From contig OX419759.1 of NCBI GenBank assembly GCA_948567375.1, forward strand, positions 36,732,593 to 36,796,592: 64,000 bases of DNA, written 5' to 3'. The translations under genes were made by a program, and so were the position numbers. Below the pieces are notes generated by a model. The model searched no databases. It was given only the letters and a program-made list of their open reading frames with translations, and was not told the DNA's origin. Below are positions 1 to 12,535 of the stretch, in pieces (position 1 is the stretch's first letter; every line of letters starts with the position of its first letter). The DNA is from Lunularia cruciata. Lineage: Eukaryota; Streptophyta; Marchantiopsida; Lunulariales; Lunulariaceae.

Positions 1-3000
1 TCTATGTGATAATAAATTAGATTAGGAGTGGAATGATAGAGTAGCAACCATGGTGGCAATGCCCGAGGTTATCATTGCTATGCAACAACAAATTGAGCAC
101 CTTACTTTGTTGTTGGATGAACAATAATAATCAACAATAGGAGCACGTAGAGAGTGTACCAATTTGAGAAGAAGAAGATCTAATCCAATTCTCTAAAACC
201 AAAGGTACTTGAAGGCAAGAATCTCCCAAGTACAATATAGAATTTTGTGTTTGATTGTGAATATTATTTTGAAGTTACAAATCTTCAAGATGAGCAAAAA
301 TAGATTCTCTTGGCTTCTTGCCAATTGGATGGAGTAGCAAAGCTATGGTGGAGACTTTAAGTGGAGCAAGCTGAATGACAAATTGTTGCACCAATCTCGA
401 CATGAGAAAAATTCAAAAGTATAATAATTAGTCGATTCCAAGCTATAATTTCCACACAAACGGCACAAGATAAGTTGGCAAAGTTGAAACAGGTTAGCTC
501 TTGAAGAAATTACATCACATAATTCCAAAACACCATCATGCAAATTCCAGATATATTGGAAGGTGAAGCTTTGGATCGAATTGTGAGGGGTTTGAAGTCA
601 AGAACCAAATTAAAGATAACCATGCAAGAGCCATAACACTTGGAGGAAGCCATGTGGTTGGCCGAACGTTTTGATTCCTTGGTTGTAATAACTTGGTCTG
701 GATCTTGACCTCAACCTCCATAGAACTTACCAATACACTACACATGGGTGGAAGAGCTGCACCAATGGAGATTGATGCTATTCAACGGAGACCACTTTGC
801 ATTGTAGATAGAGAAAAACTATGACAAAATGGTGATTGTTTTATTATCGCCAATTGGGACATCGCATCGTTGAATGTCTACTCAAGAATAGGCAACCTCA
901 ACAAGTCGCCTAGATGGAGTTTGTGGAGTAGAATGATCAAGGAAACAAAGAATCCCAGTGGGAGATTTTGAGCCGCCTATTGGGACCTTGATTAGTTCCA
1001 ATGGGATTGAAAGCCTTCAAACGTGCCAAGCCATGGGATTGGAACTTCAATCCCATGGTTTAGCAAGTTTGCTTCACTTGAAAGGTATGATATCTAATCT
1101 AAGTTGTAGGATTTTGGTTCATTCTAGAAGTTTAGAGAATTGTTTGTTTATGCAAGTAGCAAAGGAATTGGGTATTCCTATCAAGCCAGTAATTGGAAGT
1201 AGATTGATGATGGCGGATGGTAGAAAGTACCTTGCATCTTGTTACCTTCAAGATTGGGAAGGAGTATTTGGAGTGTATGAGGTTTGTAGTGGCACCTCTA
1301 CACTATGATATCCTTTTAGGACTACCTTGGCTTGAATGTCATAAGGTTCAATTTGATTGGACCTAACAACAAATTCAAGTACAACACTAAGGTAAGAATT
1401 TTTGATTAGGTTGTCTGGCACCTCTAAGTAAGACACCTAAAAATAGTCAATCCCATGATGGGAAGTTTATCGGGAAAGTAGTTATAGAGCAAACCTTGAA
1501 GGGAGATGAGTCCCAAAATGGGAATTTTGCTAGGAAGGCATCCATGGAGCAAGCCTTGAAGAGAGATGAATCCTTATATGGGAAGTTTGTTAGTGAAACA
1601 GCCAAAGAGCAAGCTTTGGAGGAAGACAAGTTTGTTTTTGCAGTGTGGATCAAGCTGATTGCACAAGGACAATCTGAGGAGTGCAAATAGCCTCCTCAAG
1701 CAATGGTTGATTAGATAGTTCAAGAGTTTGCAGATGTGTTTTTGGATGATCTGCCAAAGGGATTACCCTTTGATTGTGATATGCTCTTTAAAATTGAGTT
1801 ATTGCCAGGAAGTACTCCAATGAGTAGACCAATCTATCAGCTATCACCAAAGGAGTTGGAGGAGTTGCAAACAACACTTATGGAGTTGTTGGAGAAGGAC
1901 TTCATATGAAAGAGTACCTTTCCTTGGGGAGCATTGGTACAATTCATTTGAAAGAAGGATAGAATATTTTGTTTCTGTATTGATTATCGTGGACTCAATA
2001 AGCAAATAGTGAAGAATATATATCCCTTGCCTTGAATTGATAACTTGCTTGATCATTTGAGTAGAGCCGATACTTCTCCAAGTTGGATCTTTGTAGTAGC
2101 TATTGGCAAATCCCCATTGATAGGGAGGATGTGCAAAAGACTACCTTTTGCACAAGGTATGGGCATTTCAAGTGGAGAGTTCTACCTTTGGGGCTCACTA
2201 ATGCTCAAGCAGTCTTCATGGATTAGATGCATTGGGTGTTGGATGGACTATTGGATCAGTACGTGATGATGTTCTTGGATGATATCTTAATCTATAGCAA
2301 GATAAAGGTAGAACACATGAATCATGTGCAAGAAGTACTATGATGATAACGACAATAAATTTTTTATTGCAATAGTCAAAGTGTACCTTTTGGCAGAAGG
2401 AAGTTATCTTCTTGGGTCACAAGATCTCATCAGAGGAGATCAACATGGAAGAGGAGGAAATCAAGGCCATTATTGATTGGCCTATTCCAAAGGATACTAT
2501 AAAAGCACGTGCATTTAATGGATTGGCCACTTTTTACAGACAATTCATCCACTATTATGCTCATGTGTTGCATCATTGACTAACTTCTTGGAGAAGAACT
2601 TGAGCTTTTAGTGGACCACCAAGCACAAAGAAGCATTCCAAAAATTGAAACATATGGTGTCTTCAAGACCCATTCTTCAACCATATGATCCTCAACTACC
2701 TTGTGTGGTTGATTTTGATGCCTCTAACTTTGCAATTGAAGCCGTATTGCAATAGGACTTCCCGGATTAACTACATCCCATTGCCTTTGTGTCTTGCTAA
2801 CTAAATATAGCTCAAAAGAAATTACTTTACTCAAGATCAAGAACAACTTGCAATGGTATATGCCACTAAGGTATGGAGGCATTACCTCTTGGGAAAACAA
2901 GTGATCATGCAAACTGATCACAAACCATTGTTGTAGACCTTACACTTGGAACACATGAAGAGTCAATATCATTGATGAGAGGAGCAACTGCAATTGTTTG

Positions 3001-5029
3001 ACATCAAACTTAAGTATAAACTAGGTTGGTTCCATGTCATCCCTAATGCCCTATCACAATGACCTGATTTGAAGTCTCTTCCTCTCATCATGGCGGCAAT
3101 TACAACGGTGTTAATCGACCAAGGTCCAAACTGAGTTTTGGTAAGCTCTACAACAAGATCCCTTCTTCCAGATGGTACATGGTCATCTTATAGCATGCAA
3201 CAAGGATTACAACACCTTCTCCTTCAAGGAAGGTCTTCTATTCCATGAGGATCGGATCTATGTTCCAACCAAAGGTGATCTCTAACTTGTTTGTCTTCAA
3301 GAAGCCCATGATTTACCAATTGCTGGTCACATGGGTGTGGACAAGACCTTGGATACCCTCCAACGCCAATGGTGGTCGCCCAACATGGCATGAGATGTTT
3401 GGAAGTTTCTCCAATTGTGTGAGAGTTGCCAATGCAACAAGGCTAATTACCAAAAACCAAGTGGACTCCTTCAAGCACTCCTCATTCCATCTACTCATTA
3501 GGAACATATGAGCTTAGATCTCATCACCTCCTTGCCCAAGACAAAGCAAGGTCACACAAAAATTGTGGTGTTTGTGGATAAGCTTAGTAAGCAAATCTAT
3601 TTGGCACCAATGGTTGATAATGTGGATGCTCCAACCTTGGCGCAAATCTACGTTGATAATGTATTCAAGCATCATGGGATGTCGTGTGTACTCATCTCCG
3701 ACCATGATCTTTACTATAAAGTTTTGGCAAACACTCTTCTAGATACTCAACACCAAGTTTGCTTTGTCCATGGCGTATCATCCTCAAACTGATGGACAAA
3801 CTGAACATGCAAATTGCACCTTGGAAGATATGTTTCATGCCTTCACCAACATTCACCATACAAATTTGGATGAATGTCATACAATTGCAGAGTTTGCATA
3901 CAATAATTCTAAACATGCAAGCAATTGATTCTCTCCTTTCTTTCTCAATTTTGGCCAAGACCCACTTGTTCTAGTTCTCCTTTTGCTCTTCCTCCATCTC
4001 ATGTCTCTCATACTTTCACCTTCTTGACCACCATCTCCCAATCCTTCCAACAAGCGAAATCTCATCTCCTTGTTGCTTAGAATCAGTAGAAACAATATGC
4101 GGATCACCATCATCATGATCTTAGCTTTCAAGTTGGTGATAATATCATTCTCTCATCCAATAACCTCCCTCTCCTACTTGATACCTAAGTTTGTAAACTT
4201 GCCCCTAATTGGATAGGACCCTTTGAGGTCACCCAAATTGTCTCTCCTGTTGCTTGTTGACTTGCCTTGCCTTGTCATATGCTCATCCATCTTGTCTTTC
4301 ATGTTTTCAAGTTGAAACCCTTTGTTCCTAACCCATCTTCTTTTCCCCTTGAGTCCAACCTCCTCCTCCTCCTCCTATCCATATCAATGATCATGAGGAG
4401 TACAAAGTTGATTGTATCCTTGCACGTTGCCACATTCAATGAGGCCGTCAACAACATACAAAGTACAAGGTCCTTTGGAAAGGGTATCCTCTTCATGATG
4501 CCACATAGGAACCGCTTTCTCATCTCTAGAATGCACAAAAGGCCATCCAAGAATTTGAAGCTTCATTGGCGACAAAGGCATCACCAACTAGTGGTGGAGG
4601 AGTATGTAACAATATGGAGTTTAACGATGAAGTTAGTTGGACTAAAAAATAGCAATTAAGACAAATTAGCCTACAATATTCCAAAATTATCTAGGAAACT
4701 TCTTGGGAAGCTTCTCGGCTAGCTTAGTTTGCACCCCAAGTAGGTAGCTTCTAGAAGGAAGCTTCTAAAAGCTTCCAACTAGCTTAGCTTGCATGCCAAG
4801 TAAGCAACTTCTAGAAGGAAGCTTCTTGAGAAGCTTCCCAATTAAATTGGCTTGCACTCCAAGAAAGCAGCTCAAGGAAGCTTTTTGAGAAGCTTCTCAA
4901 GAGCCTTGTATGATCCCTGTAAATAGAAGAGCCGAAGCTCATGCCAAGCATTCAAAGTTTTCTCTCATTCAAGTGTCCCAATGTGAGCTTCCATTCTCTT
5001 ATTTCTCTCCCCGGTCTCGGTCTTTTACA
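1..5029 (+). mobile_element. Ty3/gypsy chromovirus, copy 1 (old, broken, 5' LTR outside window)
   Basis: Old LTR retrotransposon on the + strand. In order: a gag start near 51, a zinc-knuckle-like stretch near 830-900, a retropepsin-like region at ~1070-1330, reverse transcriptase ~1790-2400, RNase H ~2640-3060, the integrase zinc-binding region ~3290-3450, integrase core ~3500-3960, integrase C-terminus with a FHVFKLKPF motif ~4290-4320, and a chromodomain near 4390-4570 (TKYKVLWKGYPLHDAT). Chromodomains define the chromovirus branch of Ty3/gypsy. A purine-rich tract (4591-4604) precedes the 3' LTR. The first bases of the window match element 2 just inside its 5' LTR, so only the 5' LTR is cut off. 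Many breaks in all domains; a fossil, not functional. Confidence 0.9.
4605..5029 (+). repeat. 3' LTR (425 bp) of chromovirus copy 1
   Basis: Starts TGTAACA and ends TTTTACA (TG...CA). It is exactly as long (425 bp) as the LTR at 43978-44402. It holds about four diverged repeats rich in AAGCTTC/GAAGCTTC palindromes, several of which read as heat-shock-element-like arrays (alternating GAA and TTC, 5-bp spacing). A TATA-like site lies near 4921. The bases following 5029 belong to a different repeat, so the element is inserted in older repeat DNA. Confidence 0.9.
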
Positions 5030-6430
5030 ATCTATGATCAAGAAATATCAAAAAGTAGATGCAAAAGTGACAAGGAATGGTAAATTTTTGGGGATGTGTG
5101 AAGAAAGAGCTATCCATAAGACAAAGAACAAGCTTGCTCTTGCTCCAACAAAGATCTACACTCTAGCTAAGCAACCATGGAAGCATTCTCAAGTTATTGA
5201 CGAGTTCTCATAAGAGGAAGCAAAAGGCCCAAAGTAAGAAGAAGAAGATGAGTAGGAAGAAGAAGAAGAGGAAGAAGAGTAATTTTCTCTATAATGATTT
5301 GCAGCAAATTTAAGCAAAGGTGAGCATTGCAAAAAATATGCAATTTGCTTTAAATCTGGAGCCAAGTGGGAGCATGAGAACCAAGCCAACAACAAAGGAA
5401 AAAACTCCCATTACTCTAGTGCACCACCAAGCCTTGCTGAAGAGCCAATAGTGCAAGAAGTGGAACCAAAAGAAAAGAAATAAAAGCTGATGCCAAAACT
5501 TTAGCCAAAGAAGGATGTAGAAGAAGAAGGTGAACTCAAGGCCAAAGGCCCTAACTTAGAAGTACAAACCAAAGACAAGGGCAAGGAAATTCAAAGAACT
5601 ATAGTGTAGATAAAGGAGGGAGCATATTTTGTGATGCATTCAATGGGAGCAATATTGCAGCTAATGGAGCTCTTACTTCCCTAATACAATAAGGAGTACC
5701 TTAAGATTGTAGATTACACTACCTTAGTATGGAGTATGTACAAGTAATTCTACAACAATAAAGCAAAGGATTACAAAGCAAAAGAGAAATTGGCCAAAGC
5801 CCAAAACCTATAGAAGAAGGAGACAAAAAAGGTAATTGCACTAACTCAAGACATCTTTGAGGCAAGGAGACATAATTCCACATTTGTTGCAATTCAAAAG
5901 GAGCATGATAATGAATTAGTGCAAGTGTAGTTGGACCTGAGGAAGCTACAAATAGAGAAGAAGGAGATGCAACTAGGGTATGAAGATCAACTATGGATTA
6001 GGGATGAGAAATTAATTAGCATTTGCTCTTAGTTGGATAATGCTAAGTGTAAAGATTGTTACTCTCAATTTGCAAATGGCCAAATATTGGAAAGAAGTAG
6101 CTTTGCAACTATAGCAAATGGAGGAGAACTTGATAAAGGAGAAGGCCAATCATGAGGATTGTACTTGACTTTTGGAGGAAGTCTAACAGGAAGTTGGAGC
6201 TCTAGACCATAAATTAGAATACAAAAAGCAAAAGGTGTTTGACAATTGGAGGAGGTATGAGACCAACTTGTAGACATATTGAAGGAAGAAGCCAAAGAGT
6301 GAGCAATGAAGACAAAGATCCATGAATTGAATATGCAAGCTCAGAGGTTAAAGGCGCAATTTCACAAGGAAGAGCAAACCAACTAGCACTTTCGTTGAAA
6401 GAACATGCATAAAAAAAGTTCACCAAATTA
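5030..6430 (+). pseudogene. Relic of a Lys/Glu-rich coiled-coil reading frame
   Basis: Directly after the LTR, a + strand frame runs from 5034 with a basic, soluble start and then an acidic run from GAA/GAG codons (5250-5280). It continues as a broken, highly charged, heptad-like sequence to ~6400, with recognisable pieces such as DYTTLVWSMYK and KAKDYKAKEKLAKAQ. I do not recognise the family. The composition suggests a long coiled coil, and the setting suggests it belongs to a repeat rather than a host gene. The same repeat may continue to 7440. Confidence is low on identity, moderate that it was once coding. Confidence 0.4.
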
Positions 6431-7069
6431 TGAAATGCTTACTTTTTGAAGATAACAAAGTACATGGATTGGACCAATGAAGTTCCTAAACAACTCAAAG
6501 GAAAAAAATTCTCTATAGCAAAGTACCAAGCCAACGTTGATTAAAGTTGTTGAAGGAAGAACCATCATGTTGGAGTAATCATAATCTTTCTTAGTTGAAC
6601 TATTCTTAGTTATAACCATTCATAGTTGTAGATAGTCTAGGAAGAATGACTTTGGTATTACACACAACTTTTCTATTAAGTAAGTTCTTTGTAGATTGCA
6701 AGAAATGAAGTAAACCAAAGGACTTTGGCCTTGTAAATATATTTTTGGAGGAATGCCTTAAGGTTTTTATAGTACTTCTAGGCCAAGTACCACTTTGGTG
6801 TAGTAACTCCAAAGAATAAAAATTCTAAGTAATGTGGGAAGGAAGTAACACCTTCATTAGCATGTGTTAAAAGCTTGATTAGTTAATTAGATTATGATAA
6901 GTAGGACAAGGATCATAAGTTAGAGATAAGAGGTTTTTTGAAACTCACATTGCCGTTATGTCTATTTAGAGCAAAGTAGAAAATTGTATGTAAAACTTTA
7001 GCCCAATAATCTATGAGTTTATTTCCCATGCAACTTTTGCATAGAACCAAAGTTTAATTACTTTGTCTT

Positions 7070-7440
7070 GAATGTTGGTGAATACTTGTGTGAAGTAGTG
7101 ATATTGAATTTCAAAGTATGATCAAAAAGTGTTAGAGTATGGAGCACTAGATTTGCACTTGATCAGTATAACTATTCTCAAGGAGTCAAAGGAGTGAACC
7201 AATGTGTTGAGGAACCAAGTCAGGTTTTGAGCATTGAGAGTGGCACAAAATCAAAAACCAAAGGGATTTTGCCAACTAGAAGATGCTTTTGAGGCCATGC
7301 CTTTTGGAAGGGTAGTACATGCCTCCAAAATTGAAGTCTTTGGGTGAATTGAACCATCATCTTGAGGAGTAACTTTGATTATACTTGTAGTGAAAATCAT
7401 TGTTGATTTATTTTTTGTAGTGCAACTCAAGGGTGACATT
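7070..7440 (+). repeat. Dispersed repeat, inverted copy near 30 kb
   Basis: Resembles the reverse complement of ~29990-30330. Shared landmarks in order are a TTGATCAGTA/CTGATCAATA site, GGCACAAAATCAAAAA, GGAAGGGTAGTACATG, ATTGAACCATCA and GGTAACTTTGATTA-like blocks. The copy at 30 kb lies near the 3' end of the gag-only LTR element, so this stretch, with the coiled-coil relic before it, probably belongs to the same repeat family. Boundaries are approximate. Confidence 0.5.
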
Positions 7441-10400
7441 GCCCAAAAGATGAAATAAGAATAATAAACAAATTATGATGCTATGATACTTCCCTTCATT
7501 TATAGTCATTGCTTACACTGTCGTTGAGAGAGTGAACTTTTCTTACTAGTTTTACTATTACTATGTCAACATTGTGCTATTACATGAAGTATATTCAAAT
7601 CATGTATTATACAATTAAGGACCTTCTAGATTAAATTTACATGATTTATATAAAATAATTATTTCTATGTTTAAATTTTTAAATATCAATGCCCTAAGAT
7701 TTTCTTTAGTTAGTTTAGTTAAATAGTACTATTAAGCTACTGTAAATTTAGCTAGTTTTGCAAAAAATACAACTATTAGAGTCAATTATCTTTTTATAAA
7801 AGAAGGTAAGCTAACCTAAATTCAAGATACAAAACAATAATTTTTAATGAATATTAGCAAAACCTTTTATCTTGACAATAAATCAGATATGCAAAGCATA
7901 TAGTTAGCTTTTACAAGGGGTGTGTAAATTTAATTGCTACCCAAAAATAGTTAATGATATAGCTAATTATTTGTCACAAATAAAAAAAATTCTTTAAAAT
8001 GTGTGTAGTTTACTTCAACATTTTCAAATTTGGTAGAGTAACATGCAAGTTGTGGCTTAATTATCTCTAACAAACCTATCCAAGGCTGAAGTAGTTTTCT
8101 TGAAGATCAATAAGGCCAACTAAAGCAATTCTTATTAGTTTTATTATTATGTAAGTGGCAATATTTGTATTTAAGTATATAAGTGTAGTACACGTGTTAT
8201 TCAAATGTTCCATTGATGGAACTTCATCTCCAATGGTCCCATTTTTACCCATGAATATATATTTAATACTTGTACAAAACTTTGAATATGAGATAATATA
8301 TTATAGAAATGTTTAGATTTCTTTTAAACTCTAAGATAAAATTGATATTTTGTCTCTTCTATGTTGCCTTACTGATTTTATATATTACAAATCTACTCTC
8401 ATAAACATATTTTTGCTGTTTGATCAATTAAATTAAAATTGTAAAAAATACTTGAATTGTAGCTTGATATATCAAAAAGGTTTATAATATGTGATGCTAG
8501 TTGTAATTTTATTGCTACATTTGAAATCAAATATTTAAATGATATGGTTTAAAGACATGGTATACAAATCAATTTAATGTTGTTTCTAATCATGAATAGA
8601 TAAAAAAAGATAAATATTTAAAGTAATAAAAATGAGATAATTTTATATCTATAATTTAACTCACTCAACTGAATATTATATATTTTTTGGTTGCTCAAGT
8701 ATTTTTATTAAGATAATTTACAACAATTAAAAACTTAAAATAATGAATAAATCTGAATTATATGTCTATGCTTACTAAAGAAGTATCCATTGGAAAAGGA
8801 CTGTATATAATACTTAGAGTTTGATAAGGTAAAGTATGATTTATTTAATCTTCTTTGGCTACTTTGCAGATTTATAATGATTAAGGAAGGACAGCAGTGA
8901 AAATAGTACTGAAAATAGGTGAGATTTATATCACTTTCTCATGATGTTCTTCTTAATAACAAAGGAGACGAACAACATATACTCATATGTGAGGTTTCAT
9001 TCTTTACAACTAACTTCTGAAAGTTTTCGATGACAATGATCTATTAGCTATTTTCTTGTTTTATTATATATATACTCATATAATATGTTCTTGCATATTT
9101 GTTTAGATGTACTTTTAATATATTTCCTTTTTTCTGTTTTTCCACAAGCTCTTAGATGAATATGCAAGAAAAAATGTAATTCAAAATATACCAAAAATAT
9201 AATAAACTTGAATTTAATGAAAAACTTAAACTCCAATATCTATAATTTTCTCCATAGTATAACTACTAGTTTAAGAAATACACACATACAGACTCCTACA
9301 ATCATTTTCTTTATTCTATCTAGGTGTGATTCTATATCATGGTTCTTCATGTTTTAACTTTTTGAGTTTGAGTCTTTTTATAACTTACTCTTGGCAAGAT
9401 TTGAAAGTTCTTATTGTAAATTACAACCAAATTTTGCTTAAAATTCAATGTAGCTTCTGATCAAATCAATTTAATTTAATTTATTAATTTATATAAATTT
9501 ATTAAAAGTATAACACATTATTTAATAATTTAAGTTTGCTTATGTAAGTACAAATTCAAGAACTAATTTCTCTTTGAACTAGATTACATTTAGGTAAGCA
9601 AGGTAGTGTTCAAGAATGTATATTAGCTGAAATAAGTACCATTTCAATTGAAGTATTTTTTGATAATAAAACAAGTCCATGATATAATGAATAAATTTTT
9701 CATTTTTGTGTGAAATATATTTAAATACAGTTATATGGTTATTAAAAACAATATATTACAATAAAAATAATTTATAAAGTTGTTGCGTAAAAATGTTTGC
9801 TCACTTTCAATAAAACTTGTATATATTTATTAAGATGAAGAAATTTTCTAGAAGCAAAGATTTGTATATTATAGATCACACTCATTTATGTCTCATGTAT
9901 CCGGTTTCCAATGGACTTCTTTCCTACAATCACCTTGCAAAAAGTCATTGTTACTTTAGCATCTAAATTCTGTCTCAGAAATTTAAATAGGTAAAAAATT
10001 ATTTCTTCTACTCCACCATCATATGATAAATAATGATGAAAAAATTATATTTATTTTATGTAAGATATCCATAAAAGAAAGGTTCACTTATAAAAATTAT
10101 GCAATCAATTGGTGCAATAATATTGAGTTCCAAATGACCTTATTAAATTTTAATTAAAAAAATCCAATTAAAGGCCTGGCTATAAAAGAAGGAAAGACTG
10201 TTGTTATATAATTGTTCATCAATCTTTAGTATTTTAATTAACATATTTAGCAAAATTGTGTATGGTGGAGCTGAAGTAAATGGCTTTCTACACTAGGACG
10301 AATGAATTCAAGTTCACCAAGTAAAGATTTACGAAGTTGACCAATTGCTTCAATGAGGTAAGTTGAACATTAAACATAGTTGTTTCTTACAACCATGTAT

Positions 10401-10620
10401 ATTGTTTCATAAAGAATTTGTAGCGAAAATCCAAATTTTAATCAGTTCGAGTTGATGTACCACCTCAAGATTACAAATGAGGTTCTATTTTTAACCTTCT
10501 TATATAGTCATTCATTAGCCAGCTTTTTTTAGTAATAAATAATGCTTTTTATTACTAGAACCCAAAATTTTAAAGTATATTTAATATTTCAAATGAATAT
10601 CAGATTTTGTTTTGGTTAAT
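7441..10620. other. AT-rich intergenic DNA, no gene seen
   Basis: About 3.2 kb of strongly AT-rich sequence with short A/T runs and stops in all frames. I see no conserved protein fragment, RNA gene or clear terminal repeat. Base composition changes sharply at ~10.62 kb, where the CLU upstream region begins. Confidence 0.6.
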
Positions 10621-11131
10621 TACAACCAAGTGGTAACGATGTTATACAGTAAGGGATCTCATACGCTGCCTAGAAGATATAAACTACTTCGGCATAGAAA
10701 CGTAATTGATTCTACGTGTACTACGCGTAGTGATTGAGTACACTTAGTGGTGTTCCCATTACTCAGGAATTGGTTTGTTTCCAGAGAGGGAATGCGGTAG
10801 GATGAAGTACAGTCTTTAGCTCCGCTCGTGCAACACAAGTCAGAGCACGTACGGTAGAAAGATTAATTGAGCTAATGGAGGTGGGGTTTGAAAGATGGGT
10901 GATGATGAAATCCTCAAGAGAATGTGCACATAATGACCAGATGGGCGGAAGCAAGAGGTTCCCGTGTGCGAAAGAGGTTAAGAGAGGGCAAGAAACAGGG
11001 TTGTGTGTGGCACCCAAGGAATGGTCCTCGTCCAGATAAGGCTCACGGGTGCAAAACCCGTATCATCCAATACCCTTCCAAGAACGAAGCCCTGTAGGCT
11101 CCTCTGAGTTCTCCCTGGCCTCACTTTCCGG

Positions 11132-11169
11132 CAGCAGGAGCCTCTCCTGTTCAGCAGGAGAGTCTGCTG
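11132..11169. other. Nested inverted repeat in the CLU upstream region
   Basis: CTCTCCTG pairs with CAGGAGAG across a short loop, and flanking CAGCAG pairs with CTGCTG. Together they form a GC-rich stem of about 14 pairs. If transcribed it would be a stable hairpin in the 5' leader; if not, it may be a protein-binding palindrome. Confidence 0.45.
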
Positions 11170-11236
11170 TTTCCATAAAGTGGCAAAAACCTCCGCCCTT
11201 GGCTCTTTCTTTACCACCGGCTGTTCTTAGGGCACC

Positions 11237-11245
11237 TTAGGGTTT
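11237..11245 (-). promoter_or_regulatory. Telo-box (AAACCCTAA)
   Basis: TTAGGGTTT on the + strand equals AAACCCTAA on the minus strand. In plants this motif is common close to the transcription start of genes for ribosomes, translation and growth. Its position ~1.2 kb before the CLU ATG is compatible with a start site near 11.25 kb and a long leader. A single 9-mer can occur by chance. Confidence 0.35.
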
Positions 11246-12301
11246 AGTGAACTTCAGCAGCAAGTACCTACTTACTACTACTACTACTATCCACCGCTAC
11301 AACTATTGCTGCCTCAACTGCAAATGTGGATAAAGAACGAAGGGGTATAGATCGTTTCTAGAAGAAAGAAATAGAGGAGGAAGAGGAGGAGGCGGGGATA
11401 GGGAGTGGTGCCCCCCAAAGGGATTGAGGGTTGCTGGTGCTGCTCTGCTGCTACTAGCTAGCTCTCTGGTCCGGGTGGATAAGAGGAAGGGAGTCGTGGG
11501 AGCCGGGTTGACACAGCTCGTTGGAGCTTAGAGTTGGCTTCTGGATTTTGAAGGGAGTTTGCAGAGGCGGCTAGGTAGGGGGCGGGGAATTCGCAATTGG
11601 AGTTTTGTAAGACAGAGACTAGGAATAGAAGGGCACGTAGAGATTGGAATGGTGGTGGAAGTTCACCTAAGTTTTGCGCAGCAAATGTAGATTGCTATAC
11701 TTGAGAGGGGAGAGATTTTGGAGCTGTCTCGTAAGAGGAGAAAGTGTCCCAGGTACTACTTACCTAGCATGCATCACTTGTGCGGCGTGTAAGCAGAGTT
11801 TTGCTCTGCCTCACCTCCAGAGGTTGAATGTCGGAGTGTTGAATTCAGTCTGCCAGTCTTGAGGAATGTCCAGCTACGAATGCTGAAATTATTGGAGGTC
11901 CTCAGTATCGCTTTCCTCATTTTTGATGAGATAGTAATAATGTACAGTCGGGAAGTAGTAGATATGAGTCTATCGTGCCTCAGGGGATTCCACAGCAAGA
12001 GAAAGATTCACCATTAAATCTCTAATCTCATCAATATGTTCACCAAAACTTGACAAGACTGCTTCATTAATTACGTAACAAGACTGGACTGGAGATTAGG
12101 GAATTAATGTCATTAGGGGAATACAGACTAAATCATTGCTCATACTTTTAACAGCTCGCTGCAGACTTAGGGCCCACTTAGTTCACACCTTGCCTTATTA
12201 AGGTAAATAGTAGATGAAAGAAAGTTGTTCCACTCTACAATGAAGTAAGGTGCTAGACAGGGACTCTGAATTGAGATGCATAGCAAGAGAACGAGCAGAG
12301 C

Positions 12302-12535
12302 ATGAATTTGTCCAATGAAGTCAGATGTGATACAGCCTCTCTGACTGATTTGACGGACACCATTCTGATTTCGGGTACTCGGACTGGTGCTGGGATCTTG
12401 TGCAGAATCTCAAAATGGCAGGGAAATCTAACAAAGGCAAAGGCAAGGGTAAAAATGGAGGGAGCAGCAAAGCTGTTGTCTCGGACCTTGCAGCAGGTGC
12501 AGCAGGCTTGGCGGCAGGAACGCCACAAACTGTAG
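12302..12535 (+). other. Upstream ORF overlapping the CLU start (77 codons)
   Basis: ATG at 12302 opens a 77-codon frame that runs past the CLU ATG (12415) in another frame and stops at 12535. It has A at -3, so it is not an obviously weak start. If present in the mature mRNA it would strongly depress CLU translation. It is removed if a leader intron uses the acceptor ending at 12402, or if transcription starts downstream of 12302. The peptide has no recognisable domain. Confidence 0.4.

Larger units (their letters stand above)
10621..12414 (+). promoter_or_regulatory. Promoter and leader region of CLU
   Basis: GC rises here compared with the flanking AT-rich DNA. Candidate elements: a TATA-like GATATAAAC near 10676, a telo-box at 11237-11245, a CU/AC-rich leader-like stretch with TAC/ACT triplets at ~11270-11290, and a strong inverted repeat at 11132-11169. 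The transcription start cannot be placed from sequence alone. A good 3' splice site (TCTTGTGCAG, ending 12402) lies 12 bases before the ATG, so the leader is probably interrupted by an intron. Confidence 0.45.

Noticed and set aside
10763-11217. Minus-strand frames of 79-84 codons upstream of CLU
   Set aside because: No similarity to known proteins, overlap each other in different frames, and lie in a promoter-like region.
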